Source: Fuscibacter oryzae (lineage in GTDB: Bacteria > Pseudomonadota > Alphaproteobacteria > Rhodobacterales > Rhodobacteraceae). Taken from it: 64,000 bases of DNA. The stretch is taken from assembly GCF_016765795.1 (NCBI RefSeq), contig NZ_JAESVP010000006.1:1-64000 (forward strand), written 5' to 3'. Position numbers and translations under genes: made by a program. This document shows positions 18,779 to 29,680 of the stretch, one piece after another. The notes under the pieces were generated by a model. That model was not told where the DNA came from and did not search any database. It saw only the letters and a program-made list of their open reading frames with translations. The number at the start of each line of letters is the position of its first letter. Position 1 is the first letter of the stretch.

Positions 18779-19831
18779 TTATGCGCGCGCCAGAATCCGA
18801 TCGATGCGGCTGCGCACCGGCTCGGGTTCAGGTTCCGTGGGCGCGTAGACATCGCGGAACATCGACGACAGCGGCGGCTCGTGCTGGGCCACGGTGAAGT
18901 CGATGGTTGCATCCATTTCGGCGGCCACTTCGGCGTCCAAAGCATCCAGCGCGCTTTCCTCGGCCAGTTTGCGGCTGATCAGCGCGTTGCGGGCGAAGGC
19001 CACCGGGTCCTTGTTGCGGCCCTGTTCTTCCTCGACCGGATCGCGGTAGGGCGATTTGTCTTTGCGGGCATGGCCGTAAAAGCGGTAGCAATCCACCACC
19101 AGAAACGCAGGCTTGCCCGCGCGCACGCCATCGACCAGACGGCGGCCTGCCTCGGCCACAGCCTCGACATCCAGACCATCTACGGTTTCAGCGGCCAGAC
19201 CGAAGGCCTGCGCGCGTTCGTGCAGGCGGGGGTTGGCGGTGGCCTGATCGATCCGCGTCCCCATGCCGTATTGGTTGTTGATGCAGACGAAGAGGCAAGG
19301 CAGTTGCCAAAGCGCCGCCATGTTCATGCTTTCATAGAGGATACCCTGCCCGGTCGCGCCATCGCCGAAGAACGCTGCCGAAATCGCGCCGGATTTCTTG
19401 TGCCGTGCCGCAAGGCCCGCCCCGACAACCGCCGGAATACCGCCGCCCACGATGGCATTGGCGCCCAGATGGCCCAGCCCCATATCGGCGATGTGCATCG
19501 AGCCGCCCTTGCCGTGGCAATAGCCCGCCTCTTTGCCGCCGATTTCGGCCATCATCCGGTTTGGGTCAGCCCCGCGCGCCAGAAAGATGCCATGGCCACG
19601 GTGATGGGTGGTGAAGGTATCGCCCTCACGCATCGCGGCGCAAACGCCCGCCGCCGCACTTTCCTCGCCAATCGACAGGTGCAACATTGAGCCTGCGGAT
19701 TGCCCGCGCACGAACAACTCGCCCACGCGTTCCTCAAAGGTGCGGATGCGGCGCATCATGCGGTAAAGCTGCGGCAGGTCGGTGTTGGACGCTGCGTCGG
19801 CCCGGTGAACAGCCTGTGGCTGGTTCATCAT
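18779..19831 (-). CDS. acoA: TPP-dependent dehydrogenase E1 alpha subunit, acetoin dehydrogenase type
   Basis: The 350-residue protein has the E1 alpha landmarks: MMRRIRTFEERVGELF, THHRGHGIFLARG, HGKGGSMHI and the TPP/Mg motif FGDGATGQGILYESMN. It ends with a region (YGHARKDKSPYRD) typical of this subunit. Two ATG codons (19831, 19828) follow GGAGACG, so the start is uncertain by one residue. With the next gene it forms the alpha2-beta2 E1, which transfers an acyl group from the cleaved substrate to lipoamide. No dihydrolipoamide dehydrogenase gene is nearby. Confidence 0.85.
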   Translation of the reverse strand: MMNQPQAVHRADAASNTDLPQLYRMMRRIRTFEERVGELFVRGQSAGSMLHLSIGEESAAAGVCAAMREGDTFTTHHRGHGIFLARGADPNRMMAEIGGKEAGYCHGKGGSMHIADMGLGHLGANAIVGGGIPAVVGAGLAARHKKSGAISAAFFGDGATGQGILYESMNMAALWQLPCLFVCINNQYGMGTRIDQATANPRLHERAQAFGLAAETVDGLDVEAVAEAGRRLVDGVRAGKPAFLVVDCYRFYGHARKDKSPYRDPVEEEQGRNKDPVAFARNALISRKLAEESALDALDAEVAAEMDATIDFTVAQHEPPLSSMFRDVYAPTEPEPEPVRSRIDRILARA

Positions 19832-19844
19832 CGTCTCCGATCTT

Positions 19845-20836
19845 TCAAAGAAGGTTCAATTTGGTGCTGCGCGACACGACCGCGACGGCGACAAGGATGA
19901 TCACACCCTTCACGATGGACTGGATGTACGTGTCCATACCCATCAGGTTCAGGCCATTGTTGATGACCCCGATGAACAAAGCGCCGAAAAAGGTGCCCAG
20001 AACCGTGGCCGTGCCGGGCCGCAGCATGGTCATGCCGATGAACACCGTGGCCAGACCATCCAGCAGATAGCGCTCGCCTGCATTGGGCTGGCCCGATCCC
20101 AGCCGCGCGGCCAGCAGCGTGCCCGCCACTACGGCAAACAGCGAACAGACGATCAGCGAGGCGGCGCGATACCGGCGCACCTTGACGCCCGACAGCTCTG
20201 CCGCCTTCTGGTTGCCACCGACGGCATAGATATAGCGGCCAAAGATCGTCCGCTCCATCACGAACCAGGCAAGGGCCACTGCCGCCAGCATGAAGAAGGC
20301 CAACACCGGAATACCGGCCACCTTGCCCTGCCCCAGCCACAAGTAGCCATCTGGCAGGCCGCCATAGATCGCGCGGCCCCCGGTCATCAGGAAGTTGACG
20401 CCGAACAGGATCGACCCGGTGGCCAGCGTGGCGATCAGCGAGGGGATGCCGACCAGCGTGACCAGCCCGGCATTCACCGCGCCCACCACCAGCCCCGCGC
20501 CCAACCCCGCCAGCAACGCGAGCGGCAGCGCCACCCCCTTGACCAGCAGCAAGGGCACCAGCACCCCTGCCAGCCCGACGGCAAAGCCGACCGACAGGTC
20601 CATCTCCCGCGCAGCAAAGCCAAAGGTCAGGCCCGCGCCAACTATGGTCAGCATGGAAATCTGCTGCGCGATATTCAGAATGTTCTGCGGTGTCAGGAAC
20701 TTGTCCACCACCAGCGCAAAGACCAGAAACATCACGACCAGCACCACCAGCGTGCTGTAGCGTTGCACATGATCCTTGCGGATCGGGCCAAACAGGATGT
20801 CGGGGTTGCTGGCCGGGCCAGTCTTGGTCAGATCGC

Positions 20837-20840
<4 letters not shown>
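19845..20840 (-). CDS. Sugar ABC transporter permease (RbsC/XylH type)
   Basis: The 331-residue polytopic protein has FAAREMDLSVGFAVGLAGVL and a late cytoplasmic loop (IGMTMLRPGTATVLGTFFGA). It probably homodimerises, because the operon has only one permease gene. The ATG at 20840 overlaps the ATPase stop (ATGA). The substrate is expected to be a sugar or sugar alcohol from the family, but it is not defined. Confidence 0.85.
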
Positions 20841-22342
<1,502 letters not shown>

Positions 22343-22369
22343 GCGCCACCCCTTCTTGTCGAAAGCAGG

Positions 22370-22394
22370 GCCGGGGCAGCCAAGCCGCCCCGGC
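22370..22394 (-). terminator. GC hairpin after the second sugar-binding-protein gene
   Basis: GCCGGGGC at 22370-22377 pairs with GCCCCGGC at 22387-22394 (8-bp stem, 9-base loop). It sits 7 bases after the binding-protein stop and before the ATPase gene, the same position as the hairpin after rhaS. It has no T-run and is probably a partial terminator or stability element. Confidence 0.6.
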
Positions 22395-22401
22395 AGGTTG
22401 A

Positions 22402-23343
22402 TCACATGAAGTCTTTGCAGTTCTTCTTGGTGACCAGCGGCGCATCCATATAAACGGTCTTGGCGGGCAGAACGTCATCGGGGTTCTTCTTGTCCACGAC
22501 GATTTCCTGAATCCACTCACCCACCTGCGCACCCATCTTTTCGAACGGCTGGCTGACGGTGGCGATCATCTGGCTATCGGGCTTGCAGACCTCGGCAATC
22601 GCCTGCGGATGGCCGTCGATGCCGATGACCTTCACATCTTTCAGACCGGCGGCATTCAGCACGTTGACGGCGGCCTGCGCCGGTTCATCCCAGGGTGCCC
22701 AGACGGCGTTGATTTCGGTGCCGAAGCGGGCAACGTAATCTTCCATCGTCTTGTTGGTGTCTTCGAAGAAGGCGGTATAGTCGATATTGTGTTCTGCCAG
22801 AACCTTCACATCGGGGTATTCCTTCAGCACGGTTTCCATCACGTCACCGCGCTTGCGGGTGCCGTGGTGTTCGGCCATACGCAGGAAGATGATGTTCCCT
22901 TTGCCGCCCAGCTGGTCCAGCAGATAAACCGACACGTCGGACGACATCGCCCAGTTGTTGGTGGTGATATCGACCAGAACGCCTTCGGTGTAACCCGAAT
23001 CCACGGCGAAAACCGGAATGTTCGCGGCCTTGGCGGCATCAAGGGCGGCACGGCTGGCGCGCAGGTCGGCCATGGTGATCACGATGGCATCGACGCCCCG
23101 GCTGGCGGCGTCCTGAATATTCGAGGCGGTCGCCTCGCCCGAACCACCGCTGTCCAGCAGGCTGACGTTCCAGTCGGTCTTGCCGGTTTCGGCAAGCCAA
23201 GCGTCAAAGCCCGCCTTCACCCGCGATTCAGATTGTGCCGCTGCATTGGCATGAACCCAGGCCAGTTCCAGCGCATTGGCTGCCCCCGCCGACAAAGCCA
23301 GCAACGAGCAAGCCGCAACCATTCCGGCAAACCGGTTTTTCAT
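22402..23343 (-). CDS. Periplasmic sugar-binding protein of the second ABC importer
   Basis: The 313-residue protein has a Sec signal peptide (about 25 residues, cleavage after AANA). The type I periplasmic-binding fold follows: LELAWVHANAAAQSESRVKA, GVDAIVITMADL, VFAVDSGYTEGVLVDITTNN and IGIDGHPQAIAEV. The ribosome site GGGAGGAAATAGCAG precedes ATG 23343. It is the first gene of the operon and lies divergent from the SorC-type regulator. The ligand is unknown. Confidence 0.83.
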   Translation of the reverse strand: MKNRFAGMVAACSLLALSAGAANALELAWVHANAAAQSESRVKAGFDAWLAETGKTDWNVSLLDSGGSGEATASNIQDAASRGVDAIVITMADLRASRAALDAAKAANIPVFAVDSGYTEGVLVDITTNNWAMSSDVSVYLLDQLGGKGNIIFLRMAEHHGTRKRGDVMETVLKEYPDVKVLAEHNIDYTAFFEDTNKTMEDYVARFGTEINAVWAPWDEPAQAAVNVLNAAGLKDVKVIGIDGHPQAIAEVCKPDSQMIATVSQPFEKMGAQVGEWIQEIVVDKKNPDDVLPAKTVYMDAPLVTKKNCKDFM

Positions 23344-23361
23344 CTGCTATTTCCTCCCTGA

Positions 23362-23375
23362 GCCAGTTAACTGGC
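23362..23375. promoter_or_regulatory. 14-bp perfect palindrome before the sugar ABC operon
   Basis: GCCAGTTAACTGGC is a perfect palindrome directly upstream of the ribosome site of the binding-protein gene. Its position in the leader suits an operator for the divergent SorC-type regulator. It is not a hairpin terminator, because it has no loop. Confidence 0.5.
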
Positions 23376-23431
23376 AATAACCCCGTGCCGGTCCTCTGCC
23401 GACGCGGTAAGGGTGCAGTGAGCCGTTACAG

Positions 23432-23459
23432 TTGTCAAGTGTGATGACATTTGTAATAT
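23432..23459 (+). promoter_or_regulatory. Promoter of the SorC-type regulator with overlapping inverted repeat
   Basis: TTGTCA at 23432-23437 and TAATAT at 23454-23459 are separated by 16 bases and fit a sigma-70 promoter reading toward the regulator. The inverted pair TGTCA (23433-23437) and TGACA (23445-23449), 7 bases apart, overlaps the -35 and spacer. This would allow autoregulation. Confidence 0.5.
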
Positions 23460-23494
23460 TATGGGTGGGACGAGGGCGAGGAGCGTTGGTAAAG

Positions 23495-24478
23495 ATGGCC
23501 GGAGAAAATCAGGAAGATCAGGTTCTTATGGCCCGTGCGGCCTGGCTGTATTACGTTGGCGGGCTGAACCAGGAGGCGGCGGCAAAGCGTCTGGGCCTGA
23601 CGCGCGCCCGGGTGAACAAGCTGCTGTCAGATGCGCGTGACAGCGGGTTGGTCAGCATTTCAATCAATCCCGCCAATGTCGGATTGCTGCCCGTGGAGGA
23701 GGCGATTCGCCTGCGCTATGGCTTGGATTTCTGCATCTGCACCCCCGCGCTTGGCCATGACGCTGACCGCAGCGAAAGCGAATCCCTTCTGTCGCGCTTT
23801 GCCTTTCGTGCGGTCGGCACCGCTGCGGCCACCCATTTGCGGCGGCATCTGGCCGAAACCCCCTTGGCCATCATCGGCACCGGATGGGGCCGCACACTGG
23901 AACAGATGACGCTGCAACTGGCCGGGGTTTCGGCACCCAAGGCGCGGTTCATCAGCCTGATGGGGTCTCTGACCTCGAACCTTGCCTATAACCCGTTCGA
24001 AGTGGTGCACGCCTTTGCCCGCGCCACCGGGGCCGAAGGGTTCTTTCTGCCGGTACCCTTCATCGCCGACACGCCAGAGGTGCGCCAGATCCTGCTTTCG
24101 CAGCAATCGGTGCAACAGGCCCTTGTGCTGGCCCGTTCGACAACCGTGGCCTATATCTCGATCGGTGAATTGCGCGAGGGGTCGTTGCTGCGGTCGCAAG
24201 GCATGATCTCGGCCCGAGAGATGGAAGAACTGCGCGAACTTGGGGCGGTGGGCGATACCAACGGGCTGTTCTTTGATGCCGCAGGTCTGGCCGTGGACCA
24301 CCCGCTGAACCAGCGCACCATCGCGCTGGGGTTCGAGGATCTGCGCAAGACCTGCACCGTGGCGTTGGTGGCCGGTCGGTCCAAGTTACAGGCGTCAAAG
24401 GGCTTTCTGGCCAGCGGCGTGGCGCGCGGGCTGATCATCGACGGCGATACGGCCATCGAACTGGCTGCCGGGATGTAG
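23495..24478 (+). CDS. SorC/DeoR-type sugar-binding transcriptional regulator
   Basis: The 327-residue protein has an N-terminal helix-turn-helix (YVGGLNQEAAAKRLGLTRAR, then VNKLLSDA) and the SorC/CggR sugar-binding domain, with LAIIGTGWGRTLEQM and a final TLIIDGDTAIELAAG-like segment. Such proteins (EryD, SorC, XylR-type) respond to phosphorylated or free polyols. ATG 23495 is used. A TTG at 23486 behind GAGGAG is an alternative start. It lies divergent from the sugar ABC operon and probably controls it. Confidence 0.82.
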   Translation: MAGENQEDQVLMARAAWLYYVGGLNQEAAAKRLGLTRARVNKLLSDARDSGLVSISINPANVGLLPVEEAIRLRYGLDFCICTPALGHDADRSESESLLSRFAFRAVGTAAATHLRRHLAETPLAIIGTGWGRTLEQMTLQLAGVSAPKARFISLMGSLTSNLAYNPFEVVHAFARATGAEGFFLPVPFIADTPEVRQILLSQQSVQQALVLARSTTVAYISIGELREGSLLRSQGMISAREMEELRELGAVGDTNGLFFDAAGLAVDHPLNQRTIALGFEDLRKTCTVALVAGRSKLQASKGFLASGVARGLIIDGDTAIELAAGM

Positions 24479-24504
24479 CAGCGCGGAAGGCCCCTATACC
24501 TGCG

Positions 24505-24996
24505 TCACAGCCCAGCTTGGGGCCCGGCCAACCGGACACCCTTCAACCGGGGGCCGCGCAGGGGCTGACTGGCAGCGACAGGTTTGGTGAAATACTCCGG
24601 TCGAACCAGCACATCCGCCAGGGTATATTTGCGCAGCACCGCAACAAAGGCCTCCAATGCCTCATTGGCGAAATTTGGCAACTGGCAGGGCCGCGAGATG
24701 CGGCAGGCATTGCCGGTCAGAAAGCATTCGAACAGGCCAAAGTCAGGTTCTGTCGTCAGCACGACATCGGCCATGTTGATCTGATCGGCGGGCACAGCCA
24801 ACGCAAGACCACCGTTCCGCCCCTTCATCGAGGCGATGAAGCCGCCATGCGCCAGGGTCATCACCACCTTTTTCAGATGGCCGTGCGAAATGGCGAAATA
24901 ATCGGCGGCCTCTGAAATGGTCACGCGGCCTTGGGGATGGGCGGCGGCATAGATCAACAGCCGAATGGCATAATCGGTAAAACTGGTCAGGCGCAC
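24505..24996 (-). CDS. Rrf2-family regulator, NsrR-like
   Basis: The 163-residue protein begins MRLTSFTDYAIRLLIYAAAH, a winged helix typical of Rrf2 proteins. It has three Cys in ECFLTGNACRISRPC that could bind an Fe-S cluster as in NsrR. The wing segment GRNGGLALA is also typical. NsrR senses nitric oxide. The location divergent from the nos operon supports a role in denitrification control. The C-terminal tail beyond about residue 140 is longer than usual. IscR or RirA are less likely because of the Cys spacing and the context. Confidence 0.75.
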   Translation of the reverse strand: MRLTSFTDYAIRLLIYAAAHPQGRVTISEAADYFAISHGHLKKVVMTLAHGGFIASMKGRNGGLALAVPADQINMADVVLTTEPDFGLFECFLTGNACRISRPCQLPNFANEALEAFVAVLRKYTLADVLVRPEYFTKPVAASQPLRGPRLKGVRLAGPQAGL

Positions 24997-25105
24997 GAAA
25001 ACCTCCGGGGTGGGTGGCCAGCATTCGGAGATTCTGACCAGCCGTCAAGCAAATGGGGCGGCGGCATTGCTGCCCGGCGCATGGCATATAAAAAGGATAT
25101 TTTGT

Positions 25106-25119
25106 TTGACCCAAATCAA
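25106..25119 (+). promoter_or_regulatory. FNR/NnrR-type box before the nos operon
   Basis: TTGACCCAAATCAA matches the FNR/CRP-superfamily consensus TTGAY-N4-RTCAA at both half sites. It lies 35 bases before the first gene of the operon, in an AT-rich patch. Such sites bind FnrP or NNR and activate denitrification genes when oxygen falls or NO appears. Confidence 0.72.
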
Positions 25120-25153
25120 GGCAGGCCATCGTTCGACCGATTAGTTCGGTCCC

Positions 25154-25513
25154 ATGAACCATATCCTGCCCAGAATGATCCTGTGTCTGTGCCTCAGCCT
25201 TCTGATGGCTGTGGCCGGCGTGCAGGGCGCGCTTGCCTGTGGCGGGCGGGTTCCGGTAACCGCGCTGGTGATCTGCGGTCATGCTGGTGCCGAGACGATC
25301 TGGCTGGATGCACAGGGTCAGCCGGTGCCCAAGGCCAAGGGGCACTGCCCAGATTGCCTTGGAACGCCCGCCGCAACCCTTGCCGACCCGCAGGTTGTGC
25401 CCGCTTTCATCGCCCGCGACGCAACAGCGCTGTCTGCCACGCCCGCACCAGCGTTCCACCTTTCCGCCAAATCCCCCTCGTTTCTGGCCCGCGGCCCGCC
25501 GCGCACGTCCTGA
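25154..25513 (+). CDS. Small exported Cys-containing protein at the head of the nos operon
   Basis: The 119-residue protein has a hydrophobic N-terminus (LILCLCLSLLMAVAGV-like) that reads as a signal peptide. The mature part has CGGRVPVTALVICGHAGAE and a HCPDCL motif, and the C-terminal third is Ala/Pro-rich. The arrangement resembles DUF2946-type proteins often found near copper genes. A role in copper handling for NosZ is speculative. It lies directly downstream of the FNR box, and its stop is only a few bases before nosR, so it is probably co-transcribed. Confidence 0.6.
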   Translation: MNHILPRMILCLCLSLLMAVAGVQGALACGGRVPVTALVICGHAGAETIWLDAQGQPVPKAKGHCPDCLGTPAATLADPQVVPAFIARDATALSATPAPAFHLSAKSPSFLARGPPRTS

Positions 25514-25527
25514 GCATGGAATTTCCG

Positions 25528-27708
25528 ATGATCCTGACAATCCGCCTCGTTTTTGCGCTGTTTCTGGCCTGCCTTGCCCCGGCGGCCATGGCCGAAAGCG
25601 TTCTGTCGAAATACCTGCCGCAGACGCAGGCCGCCGATCTTGTCGCGGGTGCCGACAGTTTTGGCCCGATCAGCGCGGATGTGGCGGTTGCCCCTGTGAT
25701 GAAAGGGGCCGAGCAACTGGGCTGGGCCTACATCACCTCTGATTTCGTCGGCACCACAGGTTATTCGGGCAAGCCCATCCACGTCATGGTCGCGCTGGCG
25801 ACCGATGGCAAGGTGATCGGCGTCAAGCTGATCAAGCATTCCGAACCCATCGTCCTGATCGGCATTCCCGAAGCCAAGGTCAAGGCGCTGGCGGCCAGTT
25901 ATATCGGCATGGATCTGGTGGCCGAAGCCTCTGACAATGGGTCGGGCCACAAGCTCGACATCATTTCCGGCGCGACCGTCACGGTGATGGTGATCGACGA
26001 TTCCATCGTGCGGTCGGGCATCAAGGTGGCCCGCGCCCTTGGCCTGGGCGGCTTGATGCCTGCCGAGGCGAAAGGCCCCAAGGCCGAGATTGACCCCGCC
26101 GTCGTGGCCCCCGCCGACTGGCTGGCGCTGGAGGGGGATGGCACGGTGCGGCGGCTGTCGCTGGACGTGGGGCAGGTCAACGCGGCCTTTGCGGCCCTGC
26201 CCGATCCGCGCGCGGCACAGCGTGCCATGACCGACCCGCCCACCACCACCTTTATCGATATGGAAATGGCGCTGGTCTCGCCTCCAGCCATCGCCAAGGC
26301 CGTTCTGGGCGAGGCAGAGGCCGCCAATCTGGCGGGCTGGCTGAAACCGGGCGATCAGGCAGTGGCGATTGCCGCAAACGGCATCTATTCCTTCAAAGGG
26401 TCGGGCTATGTGCGCGGCGGCATCTTTGACCGCATTGTTCTGGTGCAAGACGATGTGACCGTGCGCTTCCATGACCGCGACCACAAGCGCCTGGTCTCGA
26501 TCCCCGCCCCCGGCGCCCCGGGTTTTACCGAAAGCGACCTGTTCCGCATTCCCGCCGATCTGGGGTTTGACCCGGCCAAGCCGTTCCGCCTGCAACTCTT
26601 GGTCCAGCGCCCGGTGGCGGCGACCGAAAAGGTCTTTACCACCTTCGATCTGGCCTATCAGCTACCCGCCCGCTATCTGAAGCCGGTCGTGGCCACCAAA
26701 GCAGCAGAGCCTGCCGTCGCCCCTGTCGAGGACGAAACCGCCGCGCAAAGCGATCTTTGGAAAAAGATCTGGGAAAGCAAAAAGGTCGAGATCGCGGGCC
26801 TTGCCGTCATGCTGGCGGTGCTGACGCTGGTGTTCTTCTTCCAGACCTTCGCCACGCGCAATGCCAAGGGGTTCCTGTGGTTCCGCATGGGGTTTCTGAC
26901 CGTGACGCTGGTGTTTCTGGGCTTTTACGCCAATGCCCAGCTATCGGTGGTGAACCTGCTGGCTCTGTTCGGGGCTTTGACCACGCATTTTTCCTGGCAG
27001 GCATTCCTGCTTGATCCCCTGACCTTCATCCTGTGGTTTGCGGTTGCCACGGCGCTCTTGTTCTGGGGCCGGGGGGCCTATTGCGGCTGGCTTTGCCCCT
27101 TTGGCGCGCTGCAAGAGATCACGAACCGCATCGCCCGCGCCCTGCACATCCCGCAATGGACGCTGCCCTGGGGCCTGCACGAACGGCTGTGGCCGATCAA
27201 ATACATGATCTTCCTTGGCCTGTTCGGCGTCTCGCTGATGTCGATCGAACAGGCCGAGCATCTGGCCGAGGTTGAACCCTTCAAGACCGCCATCATTCTG
27301 AAATTCCTGCGCGCCTGGCCCTTTGTGGCCTATGCGTCGGCGCTGCTGATCGCAGGCTTGTTCGTTGAACGCTTCTACTGCCGCTATCTGTGCCCGCTGG
27401 GTGCGGCGCTGGCCATTCCGGCGCGGCTGCGGATGTTCGACTGGCTGAAGCGCTATCACGAATGCGGAAACCCCTGCCAGACCTGCGCCAATGAATGCCC
27501 GGTGCAGGCGATCCATCCGACGGGAGAGATCAACCCGAACGAATGCGTCAACTGCCTGCATTGCCAGGTTCTGTACCAAAGCCACGCCAAATGCCCCGTC
27601 GTCATCCGCAAGGACAAGCGGCGCGCCAGTCTGGCCCCCAGCGCAAGCGCGGTTCCGCGCGATCTGCGCAACCACCCCAACGTCAAACCCCAATCCTCCC
27701 AACAGTGA
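25528..27708 (+). CDS. nosR: NosR, membrane flavo/iron-sulfur protein for N2O reduction
   Basis: The 726-residue protein has a signal peptide and a periplasmic FMN-binding domain with SGATVT, where the Thr is flavinylated by NosX/ApbE-type enzymes. About six transmembrane segments (roughly residues 415-640) follow, with [11 protein letters not shown] and [11 protein letters not shown]. The C-terminus is a ferredoxin-like region with [13 protein letters not shown] and CVNCLHC. It is needed for nos expression and for electron supply to NosZ. ATG 25528 with GGA 7 bases upstream was chosen; ATG 25516 is a possible alternative. Confidence 0.93.
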   Translation: MILTIRLVFALFLACLAPAAMAESVLSKYLPQTQAADLVAGADSFGPISADVAVAPVMKGAEQLGWAYITSDFVGTTGYSGKPIHVMVALATDGKVIGVKLIKHSEPIVLIGIPEAKVKALAASYIGMDLVAEASDNGSGHKLDIISGATVTVMVIDDSIVRSGIKVARALGLGGLMPAEAKGPKAEIDPAVVAPADWLALEGDGTVRRLSLDVGQVNAAFAALPDPRAAQRAMTDPPTTTFIDMEMALVSPPAIAKAVLGEAEAANLAGWLKPGDQAVAIAANGIYSFKGSGYVRGGIFDRIVLVQDDVTVRFHDRDHKRLVSIPAPGAPGFTESDLFRIPADLGFDPAKPFRLQLLVQRPVAATEKVFTTFDLAYQLPARYLKPVVATKAAEPAVAPVEDETAAQSDLWKKIWESKKVEIAGLAVMLAVLTLVFFFQTFATRNAKGFLWFRMGFLTVTLVFLGFYANAQLSVVNLLALFGALTTHFSWQAFLLDPLTFILWFAVATALLFWGRGAYCGWLCPFGALQEITNRIARALHIPQWTLPWGLHERLWPIKYMIFLGLFGVSLMSIEQAEHLAEVEPFKTAIILKFLRAWPFVAYASALLIAGLFVERFYCRYLCPLGAALAIPARLRMFDWLKRYHECGNPCQTCANECPVQAIHPTGEINPNECVNCLHCQVLYQSHAKCPVVIRKDKRRASLAPSASAVPRDLRNHPNVKPQSSQQ

Positions 27709-27721
27709 AAGGAGTTCCACA

Positions 27722-29677
27722 ATGACACAGGAACCTAAACCCGGAATCAGCCGCCGCATGTTGCTTGGCGCGTCGGCAGGCACGGCGGCCATCGCCGGAA
27801 CGCTGGGCGGGCGCATTGCCCTGACCGGCGGCGGTGCTGCGGGCCTTGCCGCGCTAGGCGCAAGCCCGGCATCGGCGGCAGCAGAAGCCGGCAGCTTTGA
27901 GGTGGCACCCGGCCAGCTTGACGAATACTACGGCTTCTGGTCCTCGGGCCAGACTGGCGAGATGCGTATCCTTGGCGTTCCGTCGATGCGCGAGCTGATG
28001 CGCGTGCCGGTGTTCAACCGTTGCTCTGCCACCGGCTGGGGTCGCACCAACGAGTCGATCCGCATCCATCAGCGCACGATGAGCGAACACACCAAGAAGT
28101 TCCTCGCGGCGAATGGCCAGAAGGTGCATGACAACGGCGACCTGCACCACGTCCACATGTCTTTTACCGAAGGCAAGTATGACGGCCAGTTCCTGTTCAT
28201 GAACGACAAGGCCAACACCCGCGTGGCCCGCGTACGTTGTGACGTGATGAAATGCGATGCCATCCTAGAGGTGCCGAACGCCCATGCCATCCACGGCCTG
28301 CGTCCGCAGAAATGGCCGCGCTCGAACTATGTGTTCTGCAACGGCGAAGATGAAACGCCGCTGGTGAACGATGGTTCCACCATGACCGACGTTTCAACCT
28401 ATGTGAATATTTTCACCGCCGTCGATGCCGACAAGTGGGATGTGGCATGGCAGGTGATCGTGTCGGGCAACCTTGATAACACCGATGCCGATTACGAAGG
28501 CAAATGGGCGTTCTCGACCAGCTATAACAGCGAAATGGGCATGAACACCGCCGAGATGACCTCGGCCGACATGGACCATGTGGTCGTCTTCAACATCGCC
28601 GAGATCGAAAAGGCCATCGCTGCGGGCCAGTATCAGGAGCTGAATGGCGCAAAGGTCGTGGATGGGCGGAAAGAGGCGAAAAGCCAGTTCACCCGATATA
28701 TCCCGGTCGCCAACAACCCGCATGGCTGCAACATGGCGCCCGACAAGGTTCACCTGTGCATCGGCGGCAAGCTGTCACCCACGGTGACGGTGATCGACGT
28801 GACCAAGCTGGACACCCTGTTCAACTCCGACGCCGATCCGCGTTCGGTCATCGTGGCAGAGCCGGAACTGGGCCTTGGCCCGTTGCACAACGCCTTTGAC
28901 GGGCAAGGCAACGTCTATACCTCGCTGTTCCTCGACAGCCAGGTGGTCAAGTGGAACATCGAAAAGGCCAAAGCGCTGTACAAGGGCGAGAAAGTCGATC
29001 CTATCCTTGACAAGTGCGACGTGCAGTATCAGCCCGGCCATCTGAAAACCTCGATGGGCGAGACGCTGGAGGCTGATGGCAAATGGCTGGTTTGCCTGTG
29101 CAAATTCTCGAAAGACCGCTTCCTGAACGTCGGCCCCTTGAAACCCGAGAACGACCAGCTGATCGACATTTCGGGCGACAAGATGAAGGTCATCCATGAT
29201 GGCCCGAACTTTGCCGAACCGCATGACGCCATCGCGGTTCATGCCAGCAAGATGGGCAACATCAAGTCGGTCTGGGACCGCAAGGACCGCATGTGGGCCG
29301 AAACCCGCAAGCAGGCCGAAGCGGACGGCGTGAACCTGGACGACTGGCAGGACATGGTGATCCGCGACAAGGACGATGCAACCAAGGTGCGCGTCTATAT
29401 CTCGTCGCAGGCTCCGTCTTTCGCGCTGGAGCAGTTCGAGGTGAACGAGGGCGACGAGGTTACGGTGATCATCACCAACCTTGATGACATCGACGATCTG
29501 ACCCACGGCTTCACCATGGGCGGGCATGGCGTGGCGATGGAGATCGGGCCGCAAGCCACCAGTTCCGTGACCTTCGTTGCGGCCAATCCGGGGGTTTACT
29601 GGTATTATTGCCAGTGGTTCTGCCACGCGCTGCACATGGAAATGCGCGGCCGCATGTTCGTGAAACCAAAGGCCTGA
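27722..29677 (+). CDS. nosZ: Nitrous-oxide reductase, clade I
   Basis: The 651-residue protein has a Tat signal ([15 protein letters not shown]), which marks the clade I form exported folded by Tat. The CuZ domain (seven-bladed propeller) includes [10 protein letters not shown] and further conserved His in NNPHGCNM and EPHDA. The C-terminal cupredoxin carries CuA ligands in [14 protein letters not shown]. It reduces N2O to N2 in the periplasm. ATG 27722 follows AAAGGAG. All visible metal-ligand segments are intact, so the enzyme should be functional. Confidence 0.97.
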   Translation: MTQEPKPGISRRMLLGASAGTAAIAGTLGGRIALTGGGAAGLAALGASPASAAAEAGSFEVAPGQLDEYYGFWSSGQTGEMRILGVPSMRELMRVPVFNRCSATGWGRTNESIRIHQRTMSEHTKKFLAANGQKVHDNGDLHHVHMSFTEGKYDGQFLFMNDKANTRVARVRCDVMKCDAILEVPNAHAIHGLRPQKWPRSNYVFCNGEDETPLVNDGSTMTDVSTYVNIFTAVDADKWDVAWQVIVSGNLDNTDADYEGKWAFSTSYNSEMGMNTAEMTSADMDHVVVFNIAEIEKAIAAGQYQELNGAKVVDGRKEAKSQFTRYIPVANNPHGCNMAPDKVHLCIGGKLSPTVTVIDVTKLDTLFNSDADPRSVIVAEPELGLGPLHNAFDGQGNVYTSLFLDSQVVKWNIEKAKALYKGEKVDPILDKCDVQYQPGHLKTSMGETLEADGKWLVCLCKFSKDRFLNVGPLKPENDQLIDISGDKMKVIHDGPNFAEPHDAIAVHASKMGNIKSVWDRKDRMWAETRKQAEADGVNLDDWQDMVIRDKDDATKVRVYISSQAPSFALEQFEVNEGDEVTVIITNLDDIDDLTHGFTMGGHGVAMEIGPQATSSVTFVAANPGVYWYYCQWFCHALHMEMRGRMFVKPKA

Positions 29678-29680
29678 TCC

